DNA of 64,000 nt from Paramecium sonneborni (Eukaryota; Ciliophora; Oligohymenophorea; Peniculida; Parameciidae). The translations under genes and the position numbers were made by a program. The stretch is taken from the NCBI GenBank assembly GCA_905182985.1, contig CAJJDN010000151.1:124965-188964 (forward strand), given 5' to 3'. Below the pieces are notes generated by a model that searched no databases, was not told the origin of the DNA, and saw only the letters and a program-made list of their open reading frames with translations. Of this stretch, positions 1-11,914 are shown piece by piece; positions within the stretch are counted from its first letter, which is position 1, and the number at the start of each line of letters is the position of its first letter.

Positions 1-139
1 TGATTAATTTTATTAATTATAGATAAGTTTGTTTTTAAAAAGAATAGACTCATAAAAATGAAGAAATGTTTGCTCGAAATAATAAGGGAGATATAAAGAT
101 GAATATAGAAATTATAATAGAATGATATATTGGTGATAA
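1..139. other. 5' edge, unassigned
   Basis: AT-rich sequence upstream of the tubulin-ligase-like gene. A short open stretch starts at the ATG at 58 but ends at TGA within 15 codons, and I cannot splice it convincingly to the downstream gene. It probably holds the promoter and 5' UTR of that gene or the end of a neighbouring gene. Confidence 0.4.
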
Positions 140-1789
140 ATGAAAAAAAGAGTTCTTCTTGTAAAATCTATGAAAGATGTTTATATGATTAATAATTATT
201 TAATATAAAATATGAATCTACCCTAATTAAAATTAAAGGATCTTCAATAGATAGACACAGCGAGATTAACAAGATTCATAAAAAATTAAATGGCTGGAAT
301 GCCTCATTTGAATAATCCTAAAGAATTAGCAATAGCATTAGCATCAAAGTATATTAAGCTTAAAGATTAACCAAAATTGACATAATCAGTAATTTTAGGA
401 AAGGAAGTTAGAAGAAGTGATTAAAATAAGGTTGTATAATTACCTACTCTTATATAAAATAATTATATATACTACTTAGGAACTGGTAATAATCACTAAG
501 TTGTTTAGAGAGTTCTCTCTAAAAGAACTGAATGGATCTCTACAAATAATAAGAATGATACTTTAATCAATTTTAGATGGTAATAGACATAAAAAGGTTA
601 TCAGTATGATAAATTGTTACCGTAAAATAGAACCAAGTCAGTAGTCAACCATTTTGAGTTTCATTCAGAGATATCATAAAAGAGCAATCTTTTTAGAAAT
701 CTCTAACAATATTGTGAAGTATACCCTAAGTTAAATAGGAAAATCAATTAGATATCTTGACTTTTGTTCCTCTAACTTTTGTATTAGATTTTACTAATGA
801 AAAGGCTGATGTATACTTATTACAATTTCTTTAATATTATGAAAACAATGCTTCTTAATTTATGAAATTGAATGATGCTTAAAATAAATTCTATATGATT
901 AGACGTTAACTAAATACATATATGTAAATTACTGATAAAATTATATAAATAAATAAATCTAAAATCCCTAATACATTCTTAGGTCATGAATATTTATGGA
1001 TACTTAAACCTACTCAATTTAATCGCGGCAGAGGAATTCATGTAATTAAAGATTTAGATTAAATGACTCATCTACTTGATTAATATATTTCTGGTAAATA
1101 ATAAATGAGAGATGGATAAATAATTAAATCTAAATAATTTGTAATTTAAAAATATTTAGAAAAACCATTATTAATTAATAATCGTAAATTTGATATCAGA
1201 GTATGGGGAATGCTCAATTAAGATTTAGAATTCTTTTTCTTTGAATAAGGATACATCAGAATGGCATCTGAAGAATATAATACTAAAAATGTATTAAATC
1301 AATATGTACATCTAACAAATAATGCCATCTAAAAATATAGTCCTAATTATGGTAAACTAGAAGATGGAAATTAATTATCATTTGATTAAGCTGCTTCATA
1401 TTTTAAGACTAAAGGAGACTTCTATAAAGAAGTATAAATATATTATATACTCTTAGATAGTTGAAAATATAAAGTAAATTTCCCTTAAAGCATTTTTATC
1501 TGTTAGGAAGAAGATCAATATTCTTGGAAGAAGATACTGTTTTGAAATATTTGGGTTAGATTATATGATCGATGAAGAATTTAAAGTTTGGCTTATTGAA
1601 ATAAACTCAAATCCATGTTTAGAAGAATCTAGTCCATTACTTTCTAAACTTATACCTCGAATGCTTGATGATGCTTTTTCATTAACTCTAGATTAACTAT
1701 TTCCTATTACCAAAAAATAAACTACCTTTTCTGTCCCAAATTATTCAGATAATCATAATATGTGGAGAAAGTTAGGAAAACTTTAATGA
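140..1789 (+). CDS. Tubulin tyrosine ligase-like (TTLL) glutamylase/glycylase
   Basis: TTLL enzymes ligate glutamate, glycine or tyrosine to tubulin, chiefly on axonemal and cortical microtubules. Two introns (719-738, 20 nt; 1432-1456, 25 nt) give 534 residues. Visible TTL-domain landmarks are an ATP-grasp lysine region WILKPTQFNRGRGIHVI (about 280-296), KPLLINNRKFDIRVW (about 333-347), YVHLTNNAIQKYSPNYG (about 381-397) and the metal-binding WLIEINSNPCLE (about 468-479). The start is the first ATG after an in-frame TGA at 134-136; a later ATG at 173 is possible. The N-terminal 150 residues are family-variable. I cannot say from sequence alone whether this is a glutamylase or a glycylase. The gene converges on the coiled-coil gene at 2136-2920, 346 bp away. 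Confidence 0.9.
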
Positions 1790-2135
1790 TAAATTTTAAT
1801 CATTTTATAATTATATCATGATCTATCATACATATTTAATTGTTAAATTCTTTATTATTAAAAGATTTTAATCATTTAATTTAAAAAAAATACATATCTT
1901 GTTAATTAAAAAATCATTAAATTAGATTAGATTTAATTAAAAAAAAAAACCAAATAACTATGTTAATAAATAAAATCGCTTATAGATTATGTTAGAATTC
2001 TATTTTATAAATAAATAGATGTCAATAATTTCTAAATATTTATTAAAAAAATGTTATCATAAATGATATAATTTTTATTAAAAAAAATGTTATTTTCATT
2101 ATTTATTGAATCGAAATATATATATAAAATATAAA
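1790..2135. other. Intergenic, convergent genes
   Basis: Strongly AT-rich spacer between two convergent genes, with poly-A and poly-T runs. It should hold both 3' UTRs. I see no coding signal or RNA gene. Confidence 0.6.
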
Positions 2136-2920
2136 TCAACTTTGCTCTTTACTCTTTTTTAATTGGGTTAACTCAAAATCTAATTATTCATTTGCTAATA
2201 ATTATTCCTTAAGAAATATGTAAGAATATTACTTATAATTATCTTTATAAAGTAGAATACATGTCAATATTATCAAGATGCTTTTCATGCAATTTGACTA
2301 TATCATCTACAATCTCTTTAAATTGATTTCTTAGAGCATCAATTTAATTTTTTGAACTTTTAATATCTGCATCTATTTAAGTCTTAAAATCTCCAACAAC
2401 AAGAGGCTAAATGTTTCTCTCATATTCTTTATTTATTTTTTCAATTCTGGCTGAAATCTCACTTATATCTGCATTATTTAATTCTAATTCATATATTTTT
2501 CTATCCTATTCTCTAAGTGTTCCTCTTAAATAAGTATCATATGAAACCAAGGCTCTATGAGATAGATAAGAATCATTAAGAATTTCTAATCTTAACATAA
2601 ATATAAATACCATTAGATGATTATTGATATTATTATTCTTGCTATTAAAGTTCAGCCAATAACTATTTTTGATCTTCAATTTCCTTTTTAACTCTAAAAA
2701 TTTCCATGTCTTTATTATGAATACTATATAATAATCTTTTATTGGCTAATTAAACTTCCAATATCTTTCTCCTTCTTTCTTTCTATTCCTCTGTCAATTC
2801 TTCTTCTTATTCTTTATTTCTATCTTCTGTCTCTTATTCCATTAATGGTTAGTCTATGGACATCTATTCATTAGCAATCCTTATTTATGCTTCAAAATCC
2901 ACAGGAATTTATGCTTACAT
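2136..2920 (-). CDS. Small coiled-coil protein, function unknown
   Basis: Two 25-nt introns (2586-2610 and 2208-2232) give 244 residues, stop TGA at 2138-2136. The product is charged and helical almost throughout, rich in Glu, Lys and Gln with Leu/Ile heptads, for example KKEIEDQKQLLAELQQQEQQ (about 80-100), which predicts a long coiled coil. There is no signal peptide or membrane segment. The intron at 2586-2610 has two possible acceptors five bases apart, and only the downstream TAG keeps the frame. Such short coiled coils are common in ciliary and cortical proteins, but I do not recognise a specific family. Confidence 0.75.
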
Positions 2921-3239
2921 TAATAATTATTTAATTTTATTCTTTTAAAAATATATTAATACGCAAATAATTATCTAAGTTTAGAATAAAATATTATAGA
3001 ATGTCTTATAGAAGAATTAATAGGTTGATCAATTTATATTAGAAATAATTTTCAATTTTCATTATTGTAATTTATTTTTCAGATTAAGAAAATATTAATT
3101 GTCAATAACTATAACCATCTTAGTATTAATTAAATGATAAAATTGAAATTGACTAAATCATTTTGTAAATTGATTAATAATAAAATATTTAATTTAATAA
3201 GTAATAAATAACAATAAATAATAATGATAACAAAATAAC
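2921..3239. other. Intergenic spacer
   Basis: AT-rich spacer between two minus-strand genes. It holds the promoter of the coiled-coil gene and the 3' UTR of the ubiquitin-like-repeat gene. I see nothing else in it. Confidence 0.5.
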
Positions 3240-5153
3240 TCAAAAAATATTTTACTTTAATTTAAGTTAAACATATATTTCGTTTTTTTCCAAAGAAGTT
3301 ACTAGATGATCATCATTTAATTCTTAATCCTCATAATAAAGAGAATATAAATGTAGTTATTCTAAACGTCCTTAAATCACTAATTAATAAATCTATTTCT
3401 TCAGATTTTTAAATGTAATGTTACAATTTAATTTGAACTTATATATTGCTCCTCCTATTTTGGCATTTACAATTACACTAGAATTAGTAAAAGGGATAGG
3501 AACACATACTTCTTCATCAGGGTTTGGTGTAGTTTTATCATAAAAAATGGTTTCTTTATTAAAAACTTATAATTAAACGAAGGTTTCATCTAAACCTAAA
3601 TATTAACCATTTTTTTTAAAACTTCCTTAAATATTTAATTATTTGGCTACATCTCTTAATTTGTCTTCCAATCTAACTGTGATCAATTTCTTACTATTGC
3701 TATTATTTGGTAAATTTTAAATATATATATCTATTGTTTCTAATAAATAGACTTGTAAAAATTGAAAATTACCATCTTAAATTTTATTGACGTAATCCTC
3801 AAAATCTAAAAGTTGAGTACCAATTGAAAATTTAAGTACTTAATTTTTTGGAATACCTAATTTTTGTATCAATACTCCAGCCAAAACACTAATTTATTAC
3901 TATATGTAGAAATCAATATTGATAACAGTATTCATATTAACAATTAAAATTCCAAATTGTTTTAATTCTAATTATTATTCAATTTAAAAAATTTATGGTT
4001 TTTTTTTTATGATTTTATACATAATTGTTGCTCCTTAATAAATATTTAAATTATCCATTTTTAATTTATCATCTAATTTTTCACTTTATTAATCTAAAAA
4101 ATAGATAACGGTCTCATTATTTTCATGTTGTATTTTTTTTGATAACTCAAAAAGAGTTGTCTCTTTATTTACAATTTCAATTTGATTTCTTTGATTTACA
4201 TTTGCATTCTCACCTATATTTTATAGAATAATTTAAAAATCTCCATCAGATACTTCCTCTACTAAATTTATCAAACTATAATTGGGAATATCTTCTTAAG
4301 CAATAGTATTTCTTCCATCTAAAGTCCATTAATATTGTAAAAATATTTTAGATGTTTTATCTATCCCAAAATCAATCCTTAATTATTTAATAAGATTATT
4401 AATCTACTAATTGGAGTCACAAGTTATTTACTTTTCTTTTTTCATTTTTTCAAATGATATACGATAAATAAATTAATTAGGAATAGTTACTATTATTTGT
4501 TCATTAGGAGGAATATTGCAATCAAAATATAATTATTCTGGTTCAAGAATAGTATTTTTGTATTACAATAAAATCATATTATTTATTTTATATTAATTCC
4601 TTATATTTTAAATCAACTTTGAGATAGGAGAAAATATATTAATTTCTTGAACAAATTAATTATCTTACCATTTAATATTTTGTCTAGCATTTATATACAA
4701 TAAAACAGAAATTTAATCTAAAATAGTATTTTAAATCCAAGTTTCCTTCTCTATTAATCTGCCATCTGTTTTATTAATAAGTTTTATATCATATGGATGA
4801 TTTCTCAAATGATTTTTAATTATCCATTCTTAAAATTTTTGTACTCGATCAAAAGCATCTGCCTTAAATTACAAAAATGGAAATTATTTGTTCATAATTT
4901 CAATTATAATAGGTTAACTTAATATTATGAATAATTTTGAAAGATTTTAAACTTTTAGTTCATCAAAAGTCTTTTCACAACCATAAATAGTATTATTATG
5001 ATTTATTTTAAACTAAAATTTGTTCCAAACTGATAAATCAATTTCTGCTTTGTACAATAAATTACGAATAATTGCATCAATTTTTTAATTTCCTAATATA
5101 GATTGAGTCTATTCAATATTCAACTGCTTAATTATGAGAGTGACTTTTATCAT
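3240..5153 (-). CDS. Multi-ubiquitin-like-domain protein, paralogue 1
   Basis: An uninterrupted 637-residue frame without introns. I do not recognise a named family. The protein appears to be a string of divergent beta-grasp (ubiquitin-like) units of about 75-90 residues. Each has the pattern: beta strand, a helix such as LITVRLEDKLRDVAKQL, then a GQYL/GAxIY hydrophobic strand and a D-E-T-hydrophobic segment, as ubiquitin has after its helix. The last unit contains KIGGAIYKFKLNCNITFKNL and HLYSLYYEDQELNDDHLVTS. There is no C-terminal diglycine, so conjugation as a modifier is unlikely; a scaffold or non-covalent role is possible. It lies 91 bp from a paralogue at 5245-7011 and is related to the gene at 23966-26071. 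The fold assignment is inference from residue pattern only. Confidence 0.7.
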
Positions 5154-5244
5154 AAATTTTTTTTTAAAAAAATTAATTATAATTGCATATTTCTATTATC
5201 TTTAAAATTAAACTAAAAAAAATGAGTATAGACTTTATTCATAA

Positions 5245-7011
5245 TCACGAAAATTTATACTACAATGTAGAATTAGTTCTTATTTAAAGTTATTGGCAAT
5301 TTAAATTTATATCAATTGGTTCATTCTCATAATAGACATCTAGAATATTCTCCAATCCTTCATTATCTAAAATCAATTTAATAGGATCGTCTATGTTAAT
5401 AATTACAATCCTTTATTCTTTTGTATCAATATCCATTAAGTTTATTTCTATTAATTAACATATTTTCATAATAATTGCAGATTTCTCATCCAAATAAATA
5501 TTTTTCAACTATTCATTTTTCTTTAAAGGTAAATATCCATAAAAAGATTGAAGTTTAAAACTTTCTATTCCTTTTTAATTTGCAATAGTTTTCTCTAAAT
5601 CTCCTATTGTACTATTTGGAGAACAGGTTTGAATTATAGTGTTATTATCAAAAATAATTTAACAATCAAATCTGTCTTTTGGTAAAAATTTAAAAGTAAC
5701 ATTTTGATAGGCAAGTCCTAATTCTTCAAGAGTCTAAGTAAAATTCAAATTGCTTAACTTAAAAATTGAAAAATTATAAGGAATTTTTTCTTATAAATTA
5801 TTTTTAATTTCCATTTCTAAACTCAAAAGAGTATGTGATTTCTTTGCATGATAATTAAAATTTTTTTGTCCAATACAAAAATTTAATTCTATTGCATTAC
5901 ATTCATATTAAATGATTTCTTTATTAGAAATATTTAATTATTCAATGGTTTAATTTTAATCAATTTTTCTTTAATTAATAAAAACCTAAAAATCTTTGCA
6001 ATTTTTACAATTTTTACTCTCAATATTCTATAATACTGTTATCAATTATAATTCAATATCTATTACCTTCTCAATCAATTCATTTGTTTTAACATTTAAA
6101 AATTATAAATTTAAACTAATAGGTTATTTTATTAATTCAAAAATTGAGTTCCTATGTAAATTTAAATCATTGATTTTTTCATTCATTTAAAGAATTTTAC
6201 CTTAATAACATATATCAATTGATTGATTTTATAACTTTAGTTATTGTTTTGATTTCTCAATTAAATTACTTACAATCTCTTCTTATTTTACATTTAATAT
6301 TTAAACATGTTCTTTATATTTTATTTAAATATTAATTTATTGAGGAATTATTACTTCAAAAATTTTTTGAGTAGAAAATTGTGATTTACAAAACTATTCA
6401 GCTGGATTGATTTATTAATTATTATTTGATAGTTTTGGATGAATTTATACAAATTATTTTATTTATAATCTCTCTCTAATTTAATTAGCAATAGTATCCC
6501 AATCATTAGATATTTCTATCTTAATTTAATATTAATTTTTCTCAAATTCATATTTTAAATATTCATAAGCTTCCCATTAAATTTCTACCGAATCATGAAT
6601 ATCTTCATGAACTAATAAAAAATCTGAACAATAAATTGTTTTTTATGCTTTTAAACATATTTCATAACTCTAGGATAATCCATAATACATTTATATTCTA
6701 TTTTAAATAACACTAAACTTATCCCAAGATTCTACTATAATTTTCCAATTCATAAAATATTTATGTATAAGAGTGATTTCAATTTTGTTTGTAAATAGAA
6801 TTATTAAATTTGAGGATCTATTTAATGAATATTCTTCAATTGCCTTTTATAAATCCAATTCTTAAGCTCCATCAAAAATTGAAAACTATATTTTTTTTGG
6901 ATATCCAAATCGAGATAAAAGTTGTTATCCTATTTTCTCCACATTGTTTGACTTAATTACCTCAATATCATACTTAAGATCCAATTATTTTGAATAGATA
7001 CTTAATTCCAT
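5245..7011 (-). CDS. Multi-ubiquitin-like-domain protein, paralogue 2
   Basis: A 588-residue intronless frame from ATG 7011-7009 to TGA 5247-5245. It has the same architecture as its downstream neighbour, with serial ubiquitin-like units. The clearest has VQILNVKQEEIVSNLIEKSK followed by ICYQGKILQMNEKINDLNLH, closely following ubiquitin's strand-helix-loop pattern (GKxLxxxxxI.DLxL). Another begins TIGDLEKTIANQKGIE. There is no terminal Gly-Gly, signal peptide or membrane segment. The same frame stays coding-like upstream to an ATG at 7173-7171, broken by one TGA at 7068-7066, so the true N-terminus is uncertain. Tandem paralogues of this kind suggest local duplication. Confidence 0.7.
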
Positions 7012-7689
7012 TTTTAATAAAGCCAATTCTTTATTGATTTCGAGTTAAAATAATTATTATTTTTATCATTCTATTAATATGAACTAATCTTAATTTAAAT
7101 ACATAGAAATAAAATATAAATCTTAATGTGCTACAGATAAACTTCTTAAAATTCTTTTGCTTGATCTAACCATTTTATCTATTCTATAAAATATGACAAT
7201 TTTGATAAAATTTCAATTCATCTTCATTTTTAACCATGTTATATTAATTATTTAATTAAACCCCTTTTGTTATATTAGATTCATATTTATATATTCTGTA
7301 TTATATTTAGCAATATAAACCTATGGATTTAACTACAAAACTTCATATAAATTAAATTTTAGAAACCTGTAGAAAAATTAAATTAAAGAATATTATCTTT
7401 ATATAACTATAAACTTAGAATTAAATAACTAATAAAAATAGTAAGAATATAATGAAGACAGAAAAAAAACAATAAGGCATGCCTTATATAATATTTCAAT
7501 TGATATTAAACACAAGTAGAATATAATAATAGCTAATATTACATAAATCTTATAAAATTTACAATATGAATTTAAACATTTGATTATAATGATAATAGGG
7601 TAGTGATATATTAGATCTAATTTCAAAAATAATATTAAATTTATCTAGCCAAATAATTTTAAACAAAATGAAATTATAAAATTTCATAT
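7012..7689. other. Intergenic, with possible lost N-terminal exon of the ubiquitin-like gene
   Basis: Positions 7173-7012 on the minus strand keep the frame of the adjacent ubiquitin-like gene, apart from one TGA (7068-7066). The rest, 7174-7689, is AT-rich with a few short overlapping frames and no recognisable product. Confidence 0.45.
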
Positions 7690-9705
7690 TCATGGATCTA
7701 CTTATGAAATTAAAAATTATGTTGCTTCTTCATATGATTTTGTTCCAATTTTTGCTAAATTTAACAAATGTTCTTTAAAACATTTAGCATAATATTGTTT
7801 TGAATTCTATAATAAATTCTACTTTTTTTTAGAATCAAATTATTCTAATTCTTTTATCAAATCAATAAAATCTGTTTTTTAATCATCAAAGAAATTCTCT
7901 GCAAATTCATTAACTTTATTTTTGAATTAAATTTATTTATTACCTTCCTACTAGAATGCAATTAATAATTAATATAAGTTTGGAACTTGATGTGGAATAT
8001 CTAAAATTTATTTTTTTTTGAGTTCTTAATTTCCTAGAGTTTGAAGTTCCAAAAAATAAGGGTATAAAATAGCAAAAATCTTTATGTTTAACTTTTAGAA
8101 TAAAAAAATTGAATTAAGTAAAATTGATAACTTGATAATTGTATGACCTGAGTGAACTTCTCTTACAAGAGTTTATATTGATTCCTTGAGCTTTATATTC
8201 AATTCTCTAATTTAATAAATATATTGTTACTCTAAAAAATCGTTAGACATTTTTTTCTTTGGATCTATTTCATAAATAGCAGTTTATTAACAAATATTAG
8301 AAAAAAGAAGTAAAGCTTATTGCATATTCATTAAATTTATAGAACCTGAAGGTTCATGAATATCATTTTAAAAATTACCTTCATTCTATTATGCACAATC
8401 ATTAATTATCTCTTAATCATGATACAATAAAATTTAGAAATTAAAATATTGTAAATTAATATCATTATGTTGCAAGACATTCATTAAAAGAATCATTTCC
8501 ATTAGTAATCTTAATTTAGTTGAAATAAATAATTCTTTAATGAATTCTAATTCAAAGATTAATTATGTATTAAAATTTTGAATGATATATTTCTACAAAT
8601 CTTTAAATTATTTTATTATTGTTTCAAATTAACCAACTTTATATATCCATTTTAATTATTGCATAACATATTTAGTTGGCTCAGATAATTAAATATTTAA
8701 TGCTCTTTTGCGATGAATAATGCTATCTTAAATCAACATAATGATTTCAAATTATTAATTATTAAGTTCTATTTTTCCATTAAAAGTAAGTTTATCATTT
8801 TTAATACAATTTAAAAGTTCTTGGAAATATTCTGATAATTCTAGAAATACTTCAATTATTAATTCAATTTCATCAATTAATTTATTTTTGTCATCATAAG
8901 TTCTTAATTATTGAATAAAATCATTTAATAATTAAAGAGCATAATGATTATTTTAAGTTTTTAGAATCAATATAAAATTTAATAGGCAATCAAGATGTTT
9001 GATACCTTGTTCAATAAGATCAAAATATAGAAATTTTTTTAATTCAATTTAATAAGTTTATAATTTCTAAAATAAATCTTATCCAGTTTTATCATTTTTC
9101 AAAGAGTGATGAAAATTAATAGTTGATTAATAGTGATAATTGTCAAGTGCATCTAAATACCTTTTTTCTGGCTCAAAAAGGATTGTTGATTATGAAGGTT
9201 GAGGTTGTAGAATATTTTAAAATAATAATTTGTATTCTTAATTCTAAAGAAAATCTTCAAGAATCTTTAAATACTTTTTGAACTCCTCTTTAGCTAATAA
9301 TAATTGTTGTTAATTTCCATTTTTTAAACAATCCTCTTCTAAAATATTAAAATCTCTTCTTTGCTCTGATATTTAATTTTATAATATATATAAACTCAAG
9401 CCTTTTATTTGATTATGATATTTTTTAAATGTTTCTATTGCTAATACTTAAGCAATTATTTTAGCAAGATCTTCAATCTTATTTAAAACTAATTGTTCAA
9501 TTGAAGTTAATGAAAAGGATATTAATTATGAATCCTCTCCTTATTATCCATATCTAGATATTATATATAATCATTACATAAAACTAAAACAAGGCTTTTT
9601 ATTTTTGTCGTTTTTAAGTTGTTTTTGTTCTGATATAGAAATTTATGATTCATTTTTTTACTAAATTTGTGATTTTGTATTATCTTTATATTAAATTTAT
9701 GACAT
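7690..9705 (-). CDS. Large hypothetical alpha-helical protein
   Basis: One 24-nt intron (9554-9577) gives 663 residues; the intron carries an in-frame TGA, so retention would truncate the protein. I recognise no family. The first 40 residues are Gln/Ser/Lys-rich and likely disordered. The rest is predicted mostly helical, with long Leu/Ile/Gln-rich stretches such as NNQQFEIIMLIQDSIIHRKR, and no membrane span or zinc motif. Hydrophobic helical spacing resembles a helical-repeat solenoid, but this is impression only. It is flanked by same-strand genes, with 94 bp to the F-box-like gene's stop. Confidence 0.75.
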
Positions 9706-9799
9706 AAATATAATTAATATTTTAAATGATCAGAGAAATGTAAAATAAAAAAATCTAATGATTTTAGAATGATAGTTATTATATAATAATATATATATA

Positions 9800-11037
9800 T
9801 CATGAATCTCCTCCTCTTAGATAGTACAAGTTTAAGAGATCTCCAATTCTTAATTCTAAAGTGTTATCTAATTCAAAACTAACGGTTGCTCGATGAACTT
9901 GATTAGTAATAGAACCTTATTTGACTATAAGTTTCATATTAATTTAAGGTATGATTAGTTGACCCTCAGAAACACATGTATAATTCATACGATTAATTAC
10001 TAAACCATTACCACAACATCTACACTCTTTTAATTTAATTTGCTTGAAATTATCAAAACATTTTTTCATTGGATGATCAAAGTATTAAAATAGAGTCCAA
10101 TCTGCATCTTTTGGTTCGAATCTAAGAGGTGGTTACATTGCTATATGTTTGGGATCTATTAATAATATTTTAATTAACTTCCAAAAATGCCGACATCAAG
10201 TTTTTCAATAGATGGTTTATTCCATTTTATGCTTTATAAATTAACTTATCCTTATATATTTAATAGAGTAAATGGGATTCTTATAAAGTCTCCAATACAA
10301 AAAGGTAAGACTGGTTAGATTACAGGAACTGTTTATTTATCATAAATATTCTATATTTAATAATTAGATTGTTACAGTGCTTTAATCAACTCCAATCCAA
10401 ATAGTTCTAGCAGTATTCTTTCTTAAGATAGCAAATTTATAACATACAGCTTTCTCTTATTTTTTACAAAGATAGGTATACGATATTTTAACAATAGAAT
10501 CTTAAATTAGTATAATTATATACTTTCAAAACCAGGAGTTATTTCAGCAATTAGACATCTATCTAATCTAAAACCTTATTGTCTTCCAAATTGAAAAGTC
10601 TAAAAAGCATTCTTAGACTATTTTAATTTTAAAAACGAATGAGATTGTTAAAATTTCTCATCAACAATACTAACTGTTTTTGAAAAAGCTTCATTTAATC
10701 TTGTATACCATAATGTATTAACGAGTAATAAGTTAAGATAATCATCAATAACAAAATACATTATATGACAAATAAGATGAGATGGAAGTTTAAGAAAACG
10801 TCCTTCAAATTCATAATTACGTCTTGTTGATTAAGATAGTTAACGAGAAGTTTACAAATAACATCTAAGTTGATCTTGTTGTTTTTGATATAATTCAAAG
10901 ATCTGCGAGTTTTATGATTCTGCTAATCTATGTTTATTTGCTATTAAATAAGGATATTTATTTTCATCAGTTTATTCATATCTAGCATAGCAATTTTCCA
11001 ATCCAGGAATGTTAGGAGTGCAATTATTTTATCCCAT
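9800..11037 (-). CDS. F-box-like protein with C-terminal Cys-rich segment
   Basis: Three introns (10501-10523, 10351-10375, 10156-10178) give 388 residues. Residues about 80-116 (FLKLPSHLICHIMYFVIDDY followed by LNLLLVNTLWYTRLNEAF) fit an F-box: LP at the start, hydrophobic helices, then VNxxWY. F-box proteins link substrates to SCF ubiquitin ligases through Skp1. The C-terminal part has a CRCCGNG/YTC cluster (about 300-320) and ends in a beta-rich segment. The intron at 10156-10178 begins GTT rather than GTA; without it the frame hits TGA. The F-box call is moderate and the substrate-binding part is not recognised. Confidence 0.65.
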
Positions 11038-11144
11038 TTATAATTCAAATCTGTAAGTTAATATTTTATGTATAATTTTGATATAAATTAAAAAAGTATT
11101 ACATAGTATTAACCAAAAAGAATGATTAAAGAGATAAGAATAAA

Positions 11145-11877
11145 ATGTTATTCAATATTTTAATATTCAAAAAATATCTGACTATATTGTAGCCATCATC
11201 AGAAAAAGTTTTATCATCATAAGATGAAACATTTCAAATTAAGACTTGGTACTCCTATAATCATACATTAGAATATTTAGAGAAAAAACATGCTATATAT
11301 TTTATGAATAATAAGATTCCTGAAAAAATTATTCTTAGGTAATTAAATGTAACATCAATAAAATAGAGTTGATTGGTAAGATCTAAAATAAGGTTATAAA
11401 TTACTAAACTAAATTTAAATACAAATACTACTTAACAAAGACCAACATCAACATCTTCTACAAAACCTATTAGTTTTTGACTTAAGCTTCGACAAATATA
11501 TCTAAAACATAGATATTGAAGATTATGAAATATCTAGAAAAGATTTATATAATTAGGCTATGTGTTTTAGAATATTATGATAAAGAATAAGAAAAAGAAA
11601 ATGAGGAATGCTATGAATAAAATTCTGAAATGGATTCAGAAAATGAAATCACAGATTAATAATATAGGATATTGTATTCATAAATAGGTTATAATAATCA
11701 ATTGAATTTAAATAAAATGACACCTAGAGAATAAAAAAAAATAAATTAATTATGGAACTAATGTATTGAAAGAATTGAGTTGATTCAGGAGATAAAGATT
11801 ATAAATATGATGAACAAAAGGATTACAAACATTCAGCTCAAAATTAATTGGATATGGATGATAAAGAAAGATTATGA
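11145..11877 (+). pseudogene. Decayed gene, possibly an RRM (cap-binding CBP20-like) fragment
   Basis: Coding-like sequence with at least one frameshift (near 11560) and two in-frame TGAs (near 11768 and 11777). A 28-nt intron-like segment (11340-11367) still joins the first parts. The segment reading KHAIYFMNNKIPEKIILRVD, then WQDLKQGYK, resembles the end of an RRM followed by the RVDW/TDW...G motif of nuclear cap-binding protein 20, but the match is short. The 3' part (SGDKDYKYDEQKDYKHSAQN and on to TGA at 11875-11877) is still protein-like. I read this as a gene in decay, as expected for duplicates after Paramecium genome duplications. Confidence 0.45.
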
Positions 11878-11914
11878 TATAGTTTGTTCTTTTTATAATA
11901 ATTGCATTTATATA

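Noticed and set aside
11838..11914. Extension of CFAP44 beyond the final intron to a TGA at 11838
   Set aside because: The unspliced frame gives an Ile/Tyr/Lys string unlike the family. Removing the 25-nt intron at 11971-11995 ends the protein at 11915 and avoids overlap with the neighbouring relic.
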